A program made the position numbers and the translations under genes. Under the pieces are notes generated by a model. The model saw only the letters and a list, made by a program, of their open reading frames with translations, made no database searches and was not told the origin of the DNA. This document shows positions 1 to 7,191 of a stretch of 13,394 nt of DNA, piece after piece. Every line of letters begins with the position of its first letter. The stretch's first letter is position 1. The stretch spans positions 1-13,394 of the forward strand of contig CBFGTJ010000079.1 of the NCBI GenBank assembly GCA_965651815.1, in the 5' to 3' direction. Source of the stretch: CBFGTJ01 sp965651815. Lineage in GTDB: Bacteria > Actinomycetota > Acidimicrobiia > Acidimicrobiales > Microtrichaceae.

Positions 1-72
1 AGCACACCGGCGAGGCGGTCGCGGTTCGGCTTCGGGTCGTCGCCGCCCGCAAGCCGGTGCACGAGGACCATG
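1..72 (-). CDS. Start of an unidentified gene running off the left edge (partial)
   Basis: An ATG at 72-70 opens a frame that stays open to the window edge (about 24 codons, beginning MVLVHRLAGGDDPKPNRDRL). Nearly every codon ends in G or C, as in the real genes here. Two in-frame stops, TAA and TGA, lie just upstream (76-81), so this would be the first available ATG. Weak points are the lack of a strong ribosome binding site (only GAGAG about ten bases upstream) and the fact that the BY-kinase frame also stays open through this stretch. If real, it is the next gene of the same leftward polysaccharide unit. Too little is visible to name a family. Confidence 0.4.
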
Positions 73-1924
73 CACTTATCACTCTCGCAGCCTCCGGCGC
101 GCCACCGTCGCAACGACGGCCCACCGGCGGCGGCTGCGCGTGTGCGCCCGGTTGGGGCGCACCCGACGGGGCGCCGACCGGATCGTGTCCGTTCGCGCCG
201 GGCGTGAACGGCCCGTGCGGGGTGGGTGCGGGTCGCGGCGCGGGGCGCGCTGCCGGCCGTGAACCCCGGACGGGGGTCCCACGGCGCCGCCGGCCCCGGT
301 CGGCCTCCACGGCCTCGTCGACGTAGGCGCCGTAGTAGCGGTACATGTCGCTCCCCGAGGAGGTGCCCACGAGCACCACGCCCAACACCGGGGCGTGGTG
401 CATGTCGAGCAGCGCGAGGGTCTCCTCGAGGGACTTCGAGGTGGACTGGCCCGCGCGCACCACGAGGATGACCTCGTCGACGATGGGCAGCAGGTCGATC
501 GCGTCGTTCGTCGCGCGCAGCGGGCTCGAGTCGATGAGCACGGTGCCGCCGCGACGTGCTGCCTCGGTGGCGAACTCCCGTGCGGCGTTCAGCCGCCCCT
601 CGACCTCGATGGTCGGCGGGCCCGCGGCGGCGAGCCACAGGTAGTCGATCCCGGTGTGCTGCACGACGTCGTCGACCGCGGGCCGGTCGGGACGCAGCTC
701 CGCCAGGTCGGCGAGGCTCGGCGAGGACCGGGCGCCCAGGTAGCGCTCCACCGTCGGCCGGCGGAAGTCGGCGTTCACGATGAGGGTCTCGGCGCCGGTC
801 TCCGCGAGCGCCATCGCGGTCAGCACCGTCGAGGTGGACTTGCCCTCGCCGGGCAGGGCGGACACGAACATGAACACCTGCGGCACCCGGCCCCGCGCGT
901 GGCGCGAGATCACCGCCCCCGGCTGCTGGGCGCTCGTCGGCCCGCCGTCCGGGCCGCCGTCCGCGTCGGCCTGCACGAACTGGATGGCCGACCGGACGCG
1001 CCGGTACTGCTCGGACCACACGCCCTCCAGCGTGAGGCAGCCCCGGTCGTCCTTCGGCAGCTTGTCCTCGGCGAGCTGGCCGATCTCGGCGATGATCGGC
1101 ACCTTGACGAGCGACGCGAGCTCCTCGCGGGTGTCGATGCGCCGGTTGAGCCGCTCGACCAGCACCACCAGCGCCGCGCCGAGCAGCAGCCCGACCCCGC
1201 CGAGCAGGACGGCACGCACCGGCGTCGAGCTCGGGACGGCCACCAGCGAGGCCACCGGTCGGGGGTTCTCCGGGCCGAGGGTCGTGTAGGGCTCGCGCTG
1301 GCTGAGGCTCAGCTCGAAGTCCTGCAGGGCCTGCTCGGCGGCGGACTGCGCGTCCGTGAGGCGACGCCGCTCGGCGACGAGGGCGTCGATGTTGGGCGTC
1401 TGCGGGGGTGGGACGTCGGTCCGGCTGATGAAGGGGAACTGCTGGTCGAACGCCTCGACCTCGCGTGCGGCCACCTCGACCCGCTCGGCGAGCTGGTCGC
1501 GCCGACGGGCGTCGTCCCCCCGGAGCTCGGAGTTGATGACCTGGAGGAACGCGTTCGAGAAGGCCTGCACGACCGACGACGCGAACTCCGGGTCGTCGTC
1601 CACGACCTTCACGACGATCGAACCGGAGTCGGGCTCGGGGGTGACCTCGACGAGGCGCGCGAGCTCGTCCCTCCGGCCCGGCTGGCCGAGCGCGTCCGCG
1701 GCGATGTCGACCACCTCCCCGCGGGTGATGCGCAGCGCGTCCTGGGGGACGTTCACCGGCTCGGTCCCCGTGGTGTTCGCGACGAGGACCTGCTCGACCT
1801 CGAAGCGTTCGACGTCGTCCCCGGAGGCCAGCAGGCCCGACGCGATGCCCGCCAGCAGCCCCAACACGGTCGTCGCAGCCACGAGCGGCCAACGCCGCCG
1901 CACCACCGCTCGCACCTTCGTCAT
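1..1924 (-). CDS. Wzz-type chain-length regulator fused to BY-kinase (polysaccharide co-polymerase/tyrosine autokinase); 3' end unresolved
   Basis: Inner-membrane polysaccharide co-polymerase with a cytoplasmic bacterial tyrosine kinase, the family that sets chain length of exported glycans through cycles of autophosphorylation. From the ATG at 1924: a first transmembrane helix at residues about 12-34, a Wzz extracellular region with a coiled-coil-like middle, a second helix at about 234-260, then the kinase. The EQYRRVRSAI segment marks the usual activator helix. Walker A is PGEGKST with K362. Walker A' reads VNADFRRP, with N384 where Asp is usual. Walker B is LIDSSP with D465. A tyrosine cluster (Y528, Y530, Y531, Y534) follows. 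GGGGGAA lies about 11 bases before the ATG. The upstream membrane protein ends 34 bases away, so the two are probably co-transcribed. After residue 540 the frame becomes Arg/Pro-rich and has no stop before the window edge; homology supports about 300-1924 only. A one-base shift near 180-290 would end the gene at TGA 81-79. Confidence 0.9.
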   Translation of the reverse strand, partial: MTKVRAVVRRRWPLVAATTVLGLLAGIASGLLASGDDVERFEVEQVLVANTTGTEPVNVPQDALRITRGEVVDIAADALGQPGRRDELARLVEVTPEPDSGSIVVKVVDDDPEFASSVVQAFSNAFLQVINSELRGDDARRRDQLAERVEVAAREVEAFDQQFPFISRTDVPPPQTPNIDALVAERRRLTDAQSAAEQALQDFELSLSQREPYTTLGPENPRPVASLVAVPSSTPVRAVLLGGVGLLLGAALVVLVERLNRRIDTREELASLVKVPIIAEIGQLAEDKLPKDDRGCLTLEGVWSEQYRRVRSAIQFVQADADGGPDGGPTSAQQPGAVISRHARGRVPQVFMFVSALPGEGKSTSTVLTAMALAETGAETLIVNADFRRPTVERYLGARSSPSLADLAELRPDRPAVDDVVQHTGIDYLWLAAAGPPTIEVEGRLNAAREFATEAARRGGTVLIDSSPLRATNDAIDLLPIVDEVILVVRAGQSTSKSLEETLALLDMHHAPVLGVVLVGTSSGSDMYRYYGAYVDEAVEADRGRRRRGTPVRGSRPAARPAPRPAPTPHGPFTPGANGHDPVGAPSGAPQPGAHAQPPPVGRRCDGGAPEAARVISAWSSCTGLRAATTRSRTATASPVC

Positions 1925-1958
1925 CGACGACAACGTTCCCCCACGCTCCGGACCGAGG

Positions 1959-3347
1959 TCACAGGGTAGTGGCTGGCGCAGGTTCGCCGACCTGCACGCC
2001 CCGCCCCGGGGCGGTCCGACGGCCGGCGATCGGGAGCGCCGCCAGCATCAGGACGGCGGGAAGGACCAGCACCCGCTGGCGGGACAGGATCCCGAAGTTC
2101 GCGATGAACGAGAACCCGATCGCGAACAGCACGACGTAGCCGGCCATGAACACCAGGAACGGGCGCTGCAGCGCCAGGCGGGGGAAGCGTGCGAGCCGGC
2201 GCCACGACAGGAGCAGGATCGCCAGCAGGAGCACGCCCTCCGCCGACGCGACCAGCTCGGCGACGCTGCCCGCCTCGAAGGGGAACGGCCGCAGGAGCAC
2301 CGACACGATGCCGCCGGGCAGGTCGAGCGGCGAGGTCACGGTGACCGGGGTGAACTCCGACTCGCCGATCGCGGACTGCTGCATCGCGCCCGCCAGCGCC
2401 GCGCCGGTGCCGTCCTCGGCGAACGACTCGAACTGCTGGGCGAGCCGGGCGCTGCCGACCACCCCGAGCCCGACCACGAGCGCGAGGCCGAGGAGGCGGA
2501 GCACCCTCGCCCGCGTCGAGCTCCCCTCGCCGCCGCGACGGCCGAGCGTGCCGACCGCGATCGCGAGCCCGAACGACAGGATCGACATGATCGCGATGTG
2601 GGGGCGCACCAGCAGCACGACGGCCGCGCCGCCGACGAAGAAGAGCAGCCCGCGGAGCTTGGGTGCCGGCGCGAGGAGGAGCGCCCCGCCGTAGGTGATG
2701 AGGCCCAGGCAGGCCATCATCACCGCCTCCTTGCCGATCGAGGCCGGCCAGAACAGCAGCGACGGCAGGAAGAGGACCAGCAGGGTGAACCTGCGGTGGT
2801 CGCCCTCCGGCACCGCGGCCCTGAAGGCCCGGACCATCAGGACCTTCCCGAGGAAGCACACGTAGGCGAAGACGACGAACCCGACGTGGATGCTGGGGCG
2901 GCTCAGCGTGTACACGATCCCGGTGATGTCGCCGACCCGCTGGGTCTCGACCGGGTACGGCTCGATGACCGGGATGGGGTGCAGCGGCCGACCGGAGCGC
3001 AGGTGCTCGACGAAGGTCCGACCGGCCTCGTGGTACACGGCCGCGTCACCGCCGTCGTAGATCACGAACACGAACACGTACCGCAGCGCGCTGAAGGCCA
3101 GGCTCGCGAGCAGCGCCCACAGGAGCACCCGGCCCAGCCACGGGTCGGCCTCCTTGGCCGCGATCCACCGGAACAGCGGCACCGAGGCGACGACGAGCAG
3201 GACCGCCACGCCCGCGGCGGACCACATGTCCAGGGTGATGCGGTCGAGGAGGAGCGCCGCCGCCCCGAGGAGCACGCCGATGAGCACCACGCCCGCCACC
3301 ACGACGCCGCCGTCGTCGTGCATCCAACCAGCAGCGCGCGCCTTCAC
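1959..3347 (-). CDS. Polytopic membrane protein, putative exopolysaccharide polymerase or ligase (Wzy/WaaL-like)
   Basis: A 462-residue integral membrane protein with roughly 10-12 hydrophobic helices. Helices at about 14-34, 41-61 and 74-97 are followed by a long hydrophilic loop (about 98-150) opening with GGDAAVYHEAGR. Further helices follow, including a segment around 186-224 that contains FWPASIGKEA, and a second extracytoplasmic loop at about 300-360. One large loop among many helices is typical of Wzy polymerases and O-antigen ligases, but these families share little sequence, so the role rests on topology and on the BY-kinase gene directly downstream. Start choice: GTG at 3347 has GGGGGA ten bases upstream, like the next gene; ATG at 3323 (454 residues) and ATG at 3365 are alternatives. 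A TAGACT box at 3381-3376 fits the GTG start. It could also be a GT-C-type glycosyltransferase. Confidence 0.8.
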   Translation of the reverse strand: MKARAAGWMHDDGGVVVAGVVLIGVLLGAAALLLDRITLDMWSAAGVAVLLVVASVPLFRWIAAKEADPWLGRVLLWALLASLAFSALRYVFVFVIYDGGDAAVYHEAGRTFVEHLRSGRPLHPIPVIEPYPVETQRVGDITGIVYTLSRPSIHVGFVVFAYVCFLGKVLMVRAFRAAVPEGDHRRFTLLVLFLPSLLFWPASIGKEAVMMACLGLITYGGALLLAPAPKLRGLLFFVGGAAVVLLVRPHIAIMSILSFGLAIAVGTLGRRGGEGSSTRARVLRLLGLALVVGLGVVGSARLAQQFESFAEDGTGAALAGAMQQSAIGESEFTPVTVTSPLDLPGGIVSVLLRPFPFEAGSVAELVASAEGVLLLAILLLSWRRLARFPRLALQRPFLVFMAGYVVLFAIGFSFIANFGILSRQRVLVLPAVLMLAALPIAGRRTAPGRGVQVGEPAPATTL

Positions 3348-3375
3348 CCGGACGAGTTCCCCCATTCCGGCCGGA

Positions 3376-3381
3376 AGTCTA
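3376..3381 (-). promoter_or_regulatory. Possible -10 box for the membrane protein/BY-kinase unit
   Basis: TAGACT read leftward fits the actinobacterial sigma-A -10 consensus TANNNT. It would place the transcript start near 3369, about 22 bases ahead of the GTG at 3347. No good -35 hexamer is visible 16-19 bases upstream, so this is tentative. Confidence 0.25.
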
Positions 3382-3423
3382 CGACCGCACCCGTCGAACG
3401 CCATTCGGCCCGACGCTGGCCCA

Positions 3424-3454
3424 TTGCCGGTCGGGGAGGCCCCGGCGGTACCCT
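3424..3454 (+). promoter_or_regulatory. Possible promoter for the ABC exporter gene
   Basis: TTGCCG (3424-3429) and TACCCT (3449-3454) lie in the divergent intergenic region, followed by GAGGGG (3471-3476), a ribosome binding site nine bases before the ATG at 3486. The spacer is 19 bases, longer than the usual 17, so support is weak. Confidence 0.22.
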
Positions 3455-3485
3455 CCGTGCGGGACGATCCGAGGGGCGCGCACCG

Positions 3486-5228
3486 ATGAGCCGGGGGATT
3501 TCTGCGGAGTACTGGCAGCACCTCCGACCCTTCGCGCCGCCGCACGCCAACCAGCGGATGGCGTTCGTGGGGCTCGCGGCGTTCGTCGGCAGCGTCGCGG
3601 AGGCCGGCGTGCTCGTCATCGTCACGATGACCGCCGACAGCCTCATCCGCGAGGCCGACCACATCGAGCTGCTCGGCCGGGCCCTCCCCCGGACCGACGC
3701 CGTGCTCCTCGCGCTGGGGCTCGTCGTCGTGCGCATCGCCATGTCGCTGGTGGCCGTGCGCACCGCGTCGCGGTTCTCGGCGACGGTGCTCGAGCGGGCG
3801 CAGCGCTCGCTGCTCGACGCCTACCTCGGCACCTCGCACGAGGCCCGGGCCGCGCTGCCGGCGGGCGACCTCGCCGCGGTGGCGACGAGCCACGGCCGCT
3901 TCACCGGCGACATGGCCACCGCCTTCGGCCTGGTGGCCACCAGCCTGTTCGGGCTCCTGGCCTTCATCGGGATGTCGCTGGTGGTGAACCCCCTCGCGAC
4001 CCTCGCCATCGCGGGGATCGGGGTGCTGCTCCTGCTGGCGATGCGCCCCATCCGCGCACGCAGCCGCACGGCTGCCGCCTCGTTCAGCGACGGCGCGAGG
4101 ACGGTGAGCCACGAGCTCACCGAGATCGAGTCGCTGCACCGCGAGATCACCGTGTTCAGGGTGCGCGACCGCGTGTTCGAGCGGGCCACCGACGACACCC
4201 GCGAGGGCGCCGGGCGGTTCCGCCGGCTCCGGTTCCTGACCGAGACGATCCCGCAGCTGTACCAGGGGCTCCTCCTCGGCGGAGCGGTCCTCAGCCTCCT
4301 GCTGATCGTCAACGCCCCCACCACCCTCGACCTCGCGGCGGTCGGCGCGGTGGTGCTGCTCATGATGCGCTCCATGTCGTCCGCGCAGCTGCTGGTCACC
4401 GGCAACCAGCGCGTCATCGAGTTCGGCTCCTACACGGTGGCGCTGCGCGAGCTCATCGACCAGCTGCAGCAGCAGACCCGGACCTTCGGCCGGGCCCGCC
4501 CCGACACCCTGACCCCCGTGCGGCTCGACCGGGTCAGCTTCAGCTACGACGGGCGGGAGGACGTCCTGCGCGGCATCGACCTGACCCTGGACGAGGGCGA
4601 GCTGGTCGGCGTCGTCGGCCCCTCCGGCGCGGGCAAGTCGACGCTGGTCGAGCTGCTGCTGCGCCTCCGCCGGCCCACGGGCGGCGCGATCACGTGCGGG
4701 GGCGTGCCGATCGACGAGGTCGACCCCGACGAGTTCGCGTCGAGGGTCGCGTTCGTGCCGCAGCAGGCCGTGCTCATCAGGGGCACCGTCGCCGACAACG
4801 TCGACCTCTACCGTGGCCTGCCCGAGGACCGCATCCGCGCCGCGCTCAAGCAGGCCCACCTCGAGAGCGAGATCGAGGCGCTCCCCGACGGGATCCACAC
4901 CCGGCTGGGGCCCGACGACCGGGCGCTCTCGGGAGGGCAGCGCCAGCGGCTCACCATCGCGAGGGCGCTGGCCGGCGACCCGGAGATCCTCATCCTCGAC
5001 GAGCCGACCAGCGCGCTGGACGCGGTGTCCGAGAACGCCATCCGCCAGACGCTGACGGAGCTGCCGGAGGGGCGGGTCGTGGTCGTGGTCGCGCACCGCT
5101 ACTCGACGCTGCGGTCCTGCAACCGCATCCTCGTGCTGCGCGACGGCGCCCTCGAGGTGGACGCCACGCCCGAGGAGGTCGCCGAGCGTTCGGAGTTCTT
5201 CCGCTCGATGGTCGGCTCGGAGGGCTGA
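3486..5228 (+). CDS. Type-I ABC exporter with fused membrane and ATPase domains; possible lipid-linked glycan flippase
   Basis: A 580-residue half-transporter that would work as a dimer in the cytoplasmic membrane, using ATP to export or flip a substrate. About six membrane helices occupy residues 25-305 and the nucleotide-binding domain starts near 345. The ATPase motifs are complete: Walker A GPSGAGKST with K384, Q-loop FVPQQ, signature LSGGQ at 481-485, Walker B LILDEPT with D505 and catalytic E506, and H-loop VVAHR with H537. The ATG is preceded by GAGGGG at nine-base spacing; the frame stays open far upstream, but that part is antisense to the membrane protein gene. It is divergent from the polymerase/BY-kinase unit and converges on the amidotransferase gene. 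Size and context suit a PglK-type lipid-linked oligosaccharide flippase, and no Wzx is present here. A lipid, peptide or drug exporter remains possible. Confidence 0.93.
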   Translation: MSRGISAEYWQHLRPFAPPHANQRMAFVGLAAFVGSVAEAGVLVIVTMTADSLIREADHIELLGRALPRTDAVLLALGLVVVRIAMSLVAVRTASRFSATVLERAQRSLLDAYLGTSHEARAALPAGDLAAVATSHGRFTGDMATAFGLVATSLFGLLAFIGMSLVVNPLATLAIAGIGVLLLLAMRPIRARSRTAAASFSDGARTVSHELTEIESLHREITVFRVRDRVFERATDDTREGAGRFRRLRFLTETIPQLYQGLLLGGAVLSLLLIVNAPTTLDLAAVGAVVLLMMRSMSSAQLLVTGNQRVIEFGSYTVALRELIDQLQQQTRTFGRARPDTLTPVRLDRVSFSYDGREDVLRGIDLTLDEGELVGVVGPSGAGKSTLVELLLRLRRPTGGAITCGGVPIDEVDPDEFASRVAFVPQQAVLIRGTVADNVDLYRGLPEDRIRAALKQAHLESEIEALPDGIHTRLGPDDRALSGGQRQRLTIARALAGDPEILILDEPTSALDAVSENAIRQTLTELPEGRVVVVVAHRYSTLRSCNRILVLRDGALEVDATPEEVAERSEFFRSMVGSEG

Positions 5229-5249
5229 GCAGCGGGCGTGGCGCTCAGC
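5224..5249. terminator. Hairpin covering both convergent stop codons, possible bidirectional terminator
   Basis: GCTGAGC (5224-5230) and GCTCAGC (5243-5249) form a perfect 7-bp stem with a 12-base loop. Each arm contains one stop codon: TGA 5226-5228 of the ABC exporter and the TGA (5247-5245) of the amidotransferase. Only 16 bases separate the genes, so this is the natural place for termination from both sides. No T-tract follows on either strand. Confidence 0.35.
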
Positions 5250-7179
5250 GCAGGCCGCGGTGCTCGGCCCAGACCGAGAACATGAGCACGTCCCACAGCT
5301 CGTACGCGTGGTTGGCGCGGCCGCGCAGGTGCGCCTCCCAGGTGCGCCGGACGAGGTCGACGTCGAGGAAGGCGCGCGTCGCGTCCCCCAGGAGGTGCGC
5401 CTCGGCCCACGGCCGCAGCGGGCCGCGGATCCAGTCCTCGATCGGCACGCCGAAGCCCGACTTGGGGCGCTCGAACACCGACCGGGGCACGTAGCGGGCG
5501 AGCAGCTCGCGCAGCGGCCACTTCGACACGCCGTCGCGGATCTTCATCCCGAGGGGGAGCCCTGCCGCGAACTCGACGAGGTCGCGGTCGAGCAGCGGCA
5601 CGCGCGCCTCGAGCGACACCGACATGGTCGCCCGGTCCACCTTCGCGAGCACGTCGTCGGGGAGGTAGGTCACCGCGTCGAGCGCGGCCATGTGCTCCAC
5701 GATCCCCGCGGTCTGCGGCCACCGCGTCGGGTCGGTGTGCAGCGTCGGGGGCTCCACCGCCCCCGGCACGAGCTGCTCGGGACGCTGCCAGTGGCTCACC
5801 AGGCGGTGGTACACCTCGTACTCGTCACCGGCGTCGGCGACGCCGAGCACCTTCGCGACCTTGAGCCCGAGCATCCGGGGGCGGCGCCGCTCGGGCAACA
5901 GCCGTGCCACCGCGTCCCACGCGCCGACCGGCACCGCCGCGCCGAGGTTCGCCGCGGCCCGCCGCGCGGGCAGCGGCACCCGCGCGAGCTGCCGCCAGAT
6001 GGCCGGCACCCACACGTAGCGGTTGTACCCGGCGAACAGCTCGTCGCCGCCGTCGCCGGAGAGCGCGACGGTGACGCTGCGGCGTGCCAGCTCGCTCACC
6101 AGGCGGGTGGGCACCTGTGACGAGTCGGCGAACGGCTCGTCGTAGATCGCGCCCAGCCGTTCCACCACCGCCTGCGCGTCGCGTTCGGACACCACCAGCT
6201 CGGTGTGGTCGGTGCCCAGGTGCGACGCGACGCTCCGGGCGTCGTCGGACTCGTCGTAGTCGGCGGACTCCGAGCCGATCGTGAAGGTCCGCACCGGTCG
6301 CGCCGACTCCTGCTGGGCGATCGCGACGACGGTGGAGCTGTCGATCCCACCGGAGAGGAACGCGCCGACGGGCACGTCGGCGACGAGCCGCCGGCGCACG
6401 GAGCGGCGCAGCAACCGGTCCAGCTCGTCCACCGCCTCCTGCGGCGACCCCGTGAAGGTCGTCCCCTTCGAGACCACCTCCAGGTACGACCAGTAGGGGC
6501 TGGGGGTGCCGATCGATCCGTCGGCCTCGACCACGACCGTGTGCCCGGGCTCGAGCTTGCGGATGCCCGAGTAGATCGTCCACGGCGCCGGCACGTACTT
6601 GTGGCGGAAGTAGAGCGCGAGCGCGTCGCGGTCGACCCGCCGGTCGAAGTCGGGGTGCGCGGCGATCGCGTCGAGGACCGAGGCGAACACGACCTCACCG
6701 GTGCCGAGCCGGCCGTAGTAGAGCGGCTTCTCCCCCATCCGGTCCCGGGCGAGGTGCAGCCGGCGCTCGCGCCGGTCCCACACGCCGAGGGCGAACATGC
6801 CGTCGATGCGGGCGAGGGTCGCGTCCGGGCCCCACCGGGCGATCGCCTCGAGGAGGACCTCGGTGTCGGAGTGCCCGCGCAGTTCCACGCCCGCGGCCCG
6901 CAGGTCCTCGGCGAGCTCCCGGTGGTCGTAGACCTCGCCGTTGTAGGTGAGCACCCACCTGCCGTCCGCGGAGTGCATCGGCTGGGCACCGTGGTGGGAG
7001 AGGTCGAGGACCGAGAGGCGGCGGTGCCCGAGCCCGATGCCGGCGTCGGGATCGCACCAGGCGCCCGAGTCGTCCGGCCCGCGCAGGGTCATCGGCTCGG
7101 TCATCCGGGCGAGCAGCCGCTCCGTCCCGTCGACCGACCGGTTCGCCCTCGGCGCGAGGAGGCCGGCGATGCCGCACAT
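5245..7179 (-). CDS. asnB: Asparagine synthase-type glutamine amidotransferase (AsnB family), possible glycan-amidating enzyme
   Basis: A 644-residue two-domain enzyme. The N-terminal class II glutaminase releases ammonia from glutamine: Cys2 is the nucleophile, with R53 in RLSVLD, N80-G-E82 and the S104-D-T motif for glutamine binding. The C-terminal synthase domain adenylates a carboxylate and amidates it: PP-loop SGGIDSS at 276-282, SGDGGDE at 374-380, YLPDDVLAKVDRATM from 506, and RPKSGFGVP at 571-579. All key residues are present, so it should be active. Classic AsnB makes asparagine. Relatives inside O-antigen loci (WbpS, WbtH) are thought to amidate sugar uronic acids, and LtsA amidates peptidoglycan diaminopimelate. 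Its place after a methyltransferase in a polysaccharide region favours a glycan substrate, which is inference. The start is ATG 7179, 12 bases after the methyltransferase stop and without a clear ribosome binding site, so translation may be coupled. Confidence 0.95.
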   Translation of the reverse strand: MCGIAGLLAPRANRSVDGTERLLARMTEPMTLRGPDDSGAWCDPDAGIGLGHRRLSVLDLSHHGAQPMHSADGRWVLTYNGEVYDHRELAEDLRAAGVELRGHSDTEVLLEAIARWGPDATLARIDGMFALGVWDRRERRLHLARDRMGEKPLYYGRLGTGEVVFASVLDAIAAHPDFDRRVDRDALALYFRHKYVPAPWTIYSGIRKLEPGHTVVVEADGSIGTPSPYWSYLEVVSKGTTFTGSPQEAVDELDRLLRRSVRRRLVADVPVGAFLSGGIDSSTVVAIAQQESARPVRTFTIGSESADYDESDDARSVASHLGTDHTELVVSERDAQAVVERLGAIYDEPFADSSQVPTRLVSELARRSVTVALSGDGGDELFAGYNRYVWVPAIWRQLARVPLPARRAAANLGAAVPVGAWDAVARLLPERRRPRMLGLKVAKVLGVADAGDEYEVYHRLVSHWQRPEQLVPGAVEPPTLHTDPTRWPQTAGIVEHMAALDAVTYLPDDVLAKVDRATMSVSLEARVPLLDRDLVEFAAGLPLGMKIRDGVSKWPLRELLARYVPRSVFERPKSGFGVPIEDWIRGPLRPWAEAHLLGDATRAFLDVDLVRRTWEAHLRGRANHAYELWDVLMFSVWAEHRGLR

Positions 7180-7191
7180 GTCAGTGAGCGC

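Noticed and set aside
395..1969. Long rightward open frame opposite the BY-kinase gene
   Set aside because: His/Arg/Gly/Asp-rich composition with no domain; it is the antisense shadow of the BY-kinase, whose motifs are complete on the other strand.
1356..3485. N-terminal extension of the ABC exporter frame far upstream of 3486
   Set aside because: The extension is antisense to the BY-kinase and membrane protein genes and lacks any protein-like domain; ATG 3486 has a good ribosome binding site and begins a normal exporter.
3366..5096. Upstream extension of the membrane protein frame on the minus strand
   Set aside because: Antisense to the ABC exporter, with charged low-complexity composition; the membrane protein begins at 3347 or nearby.
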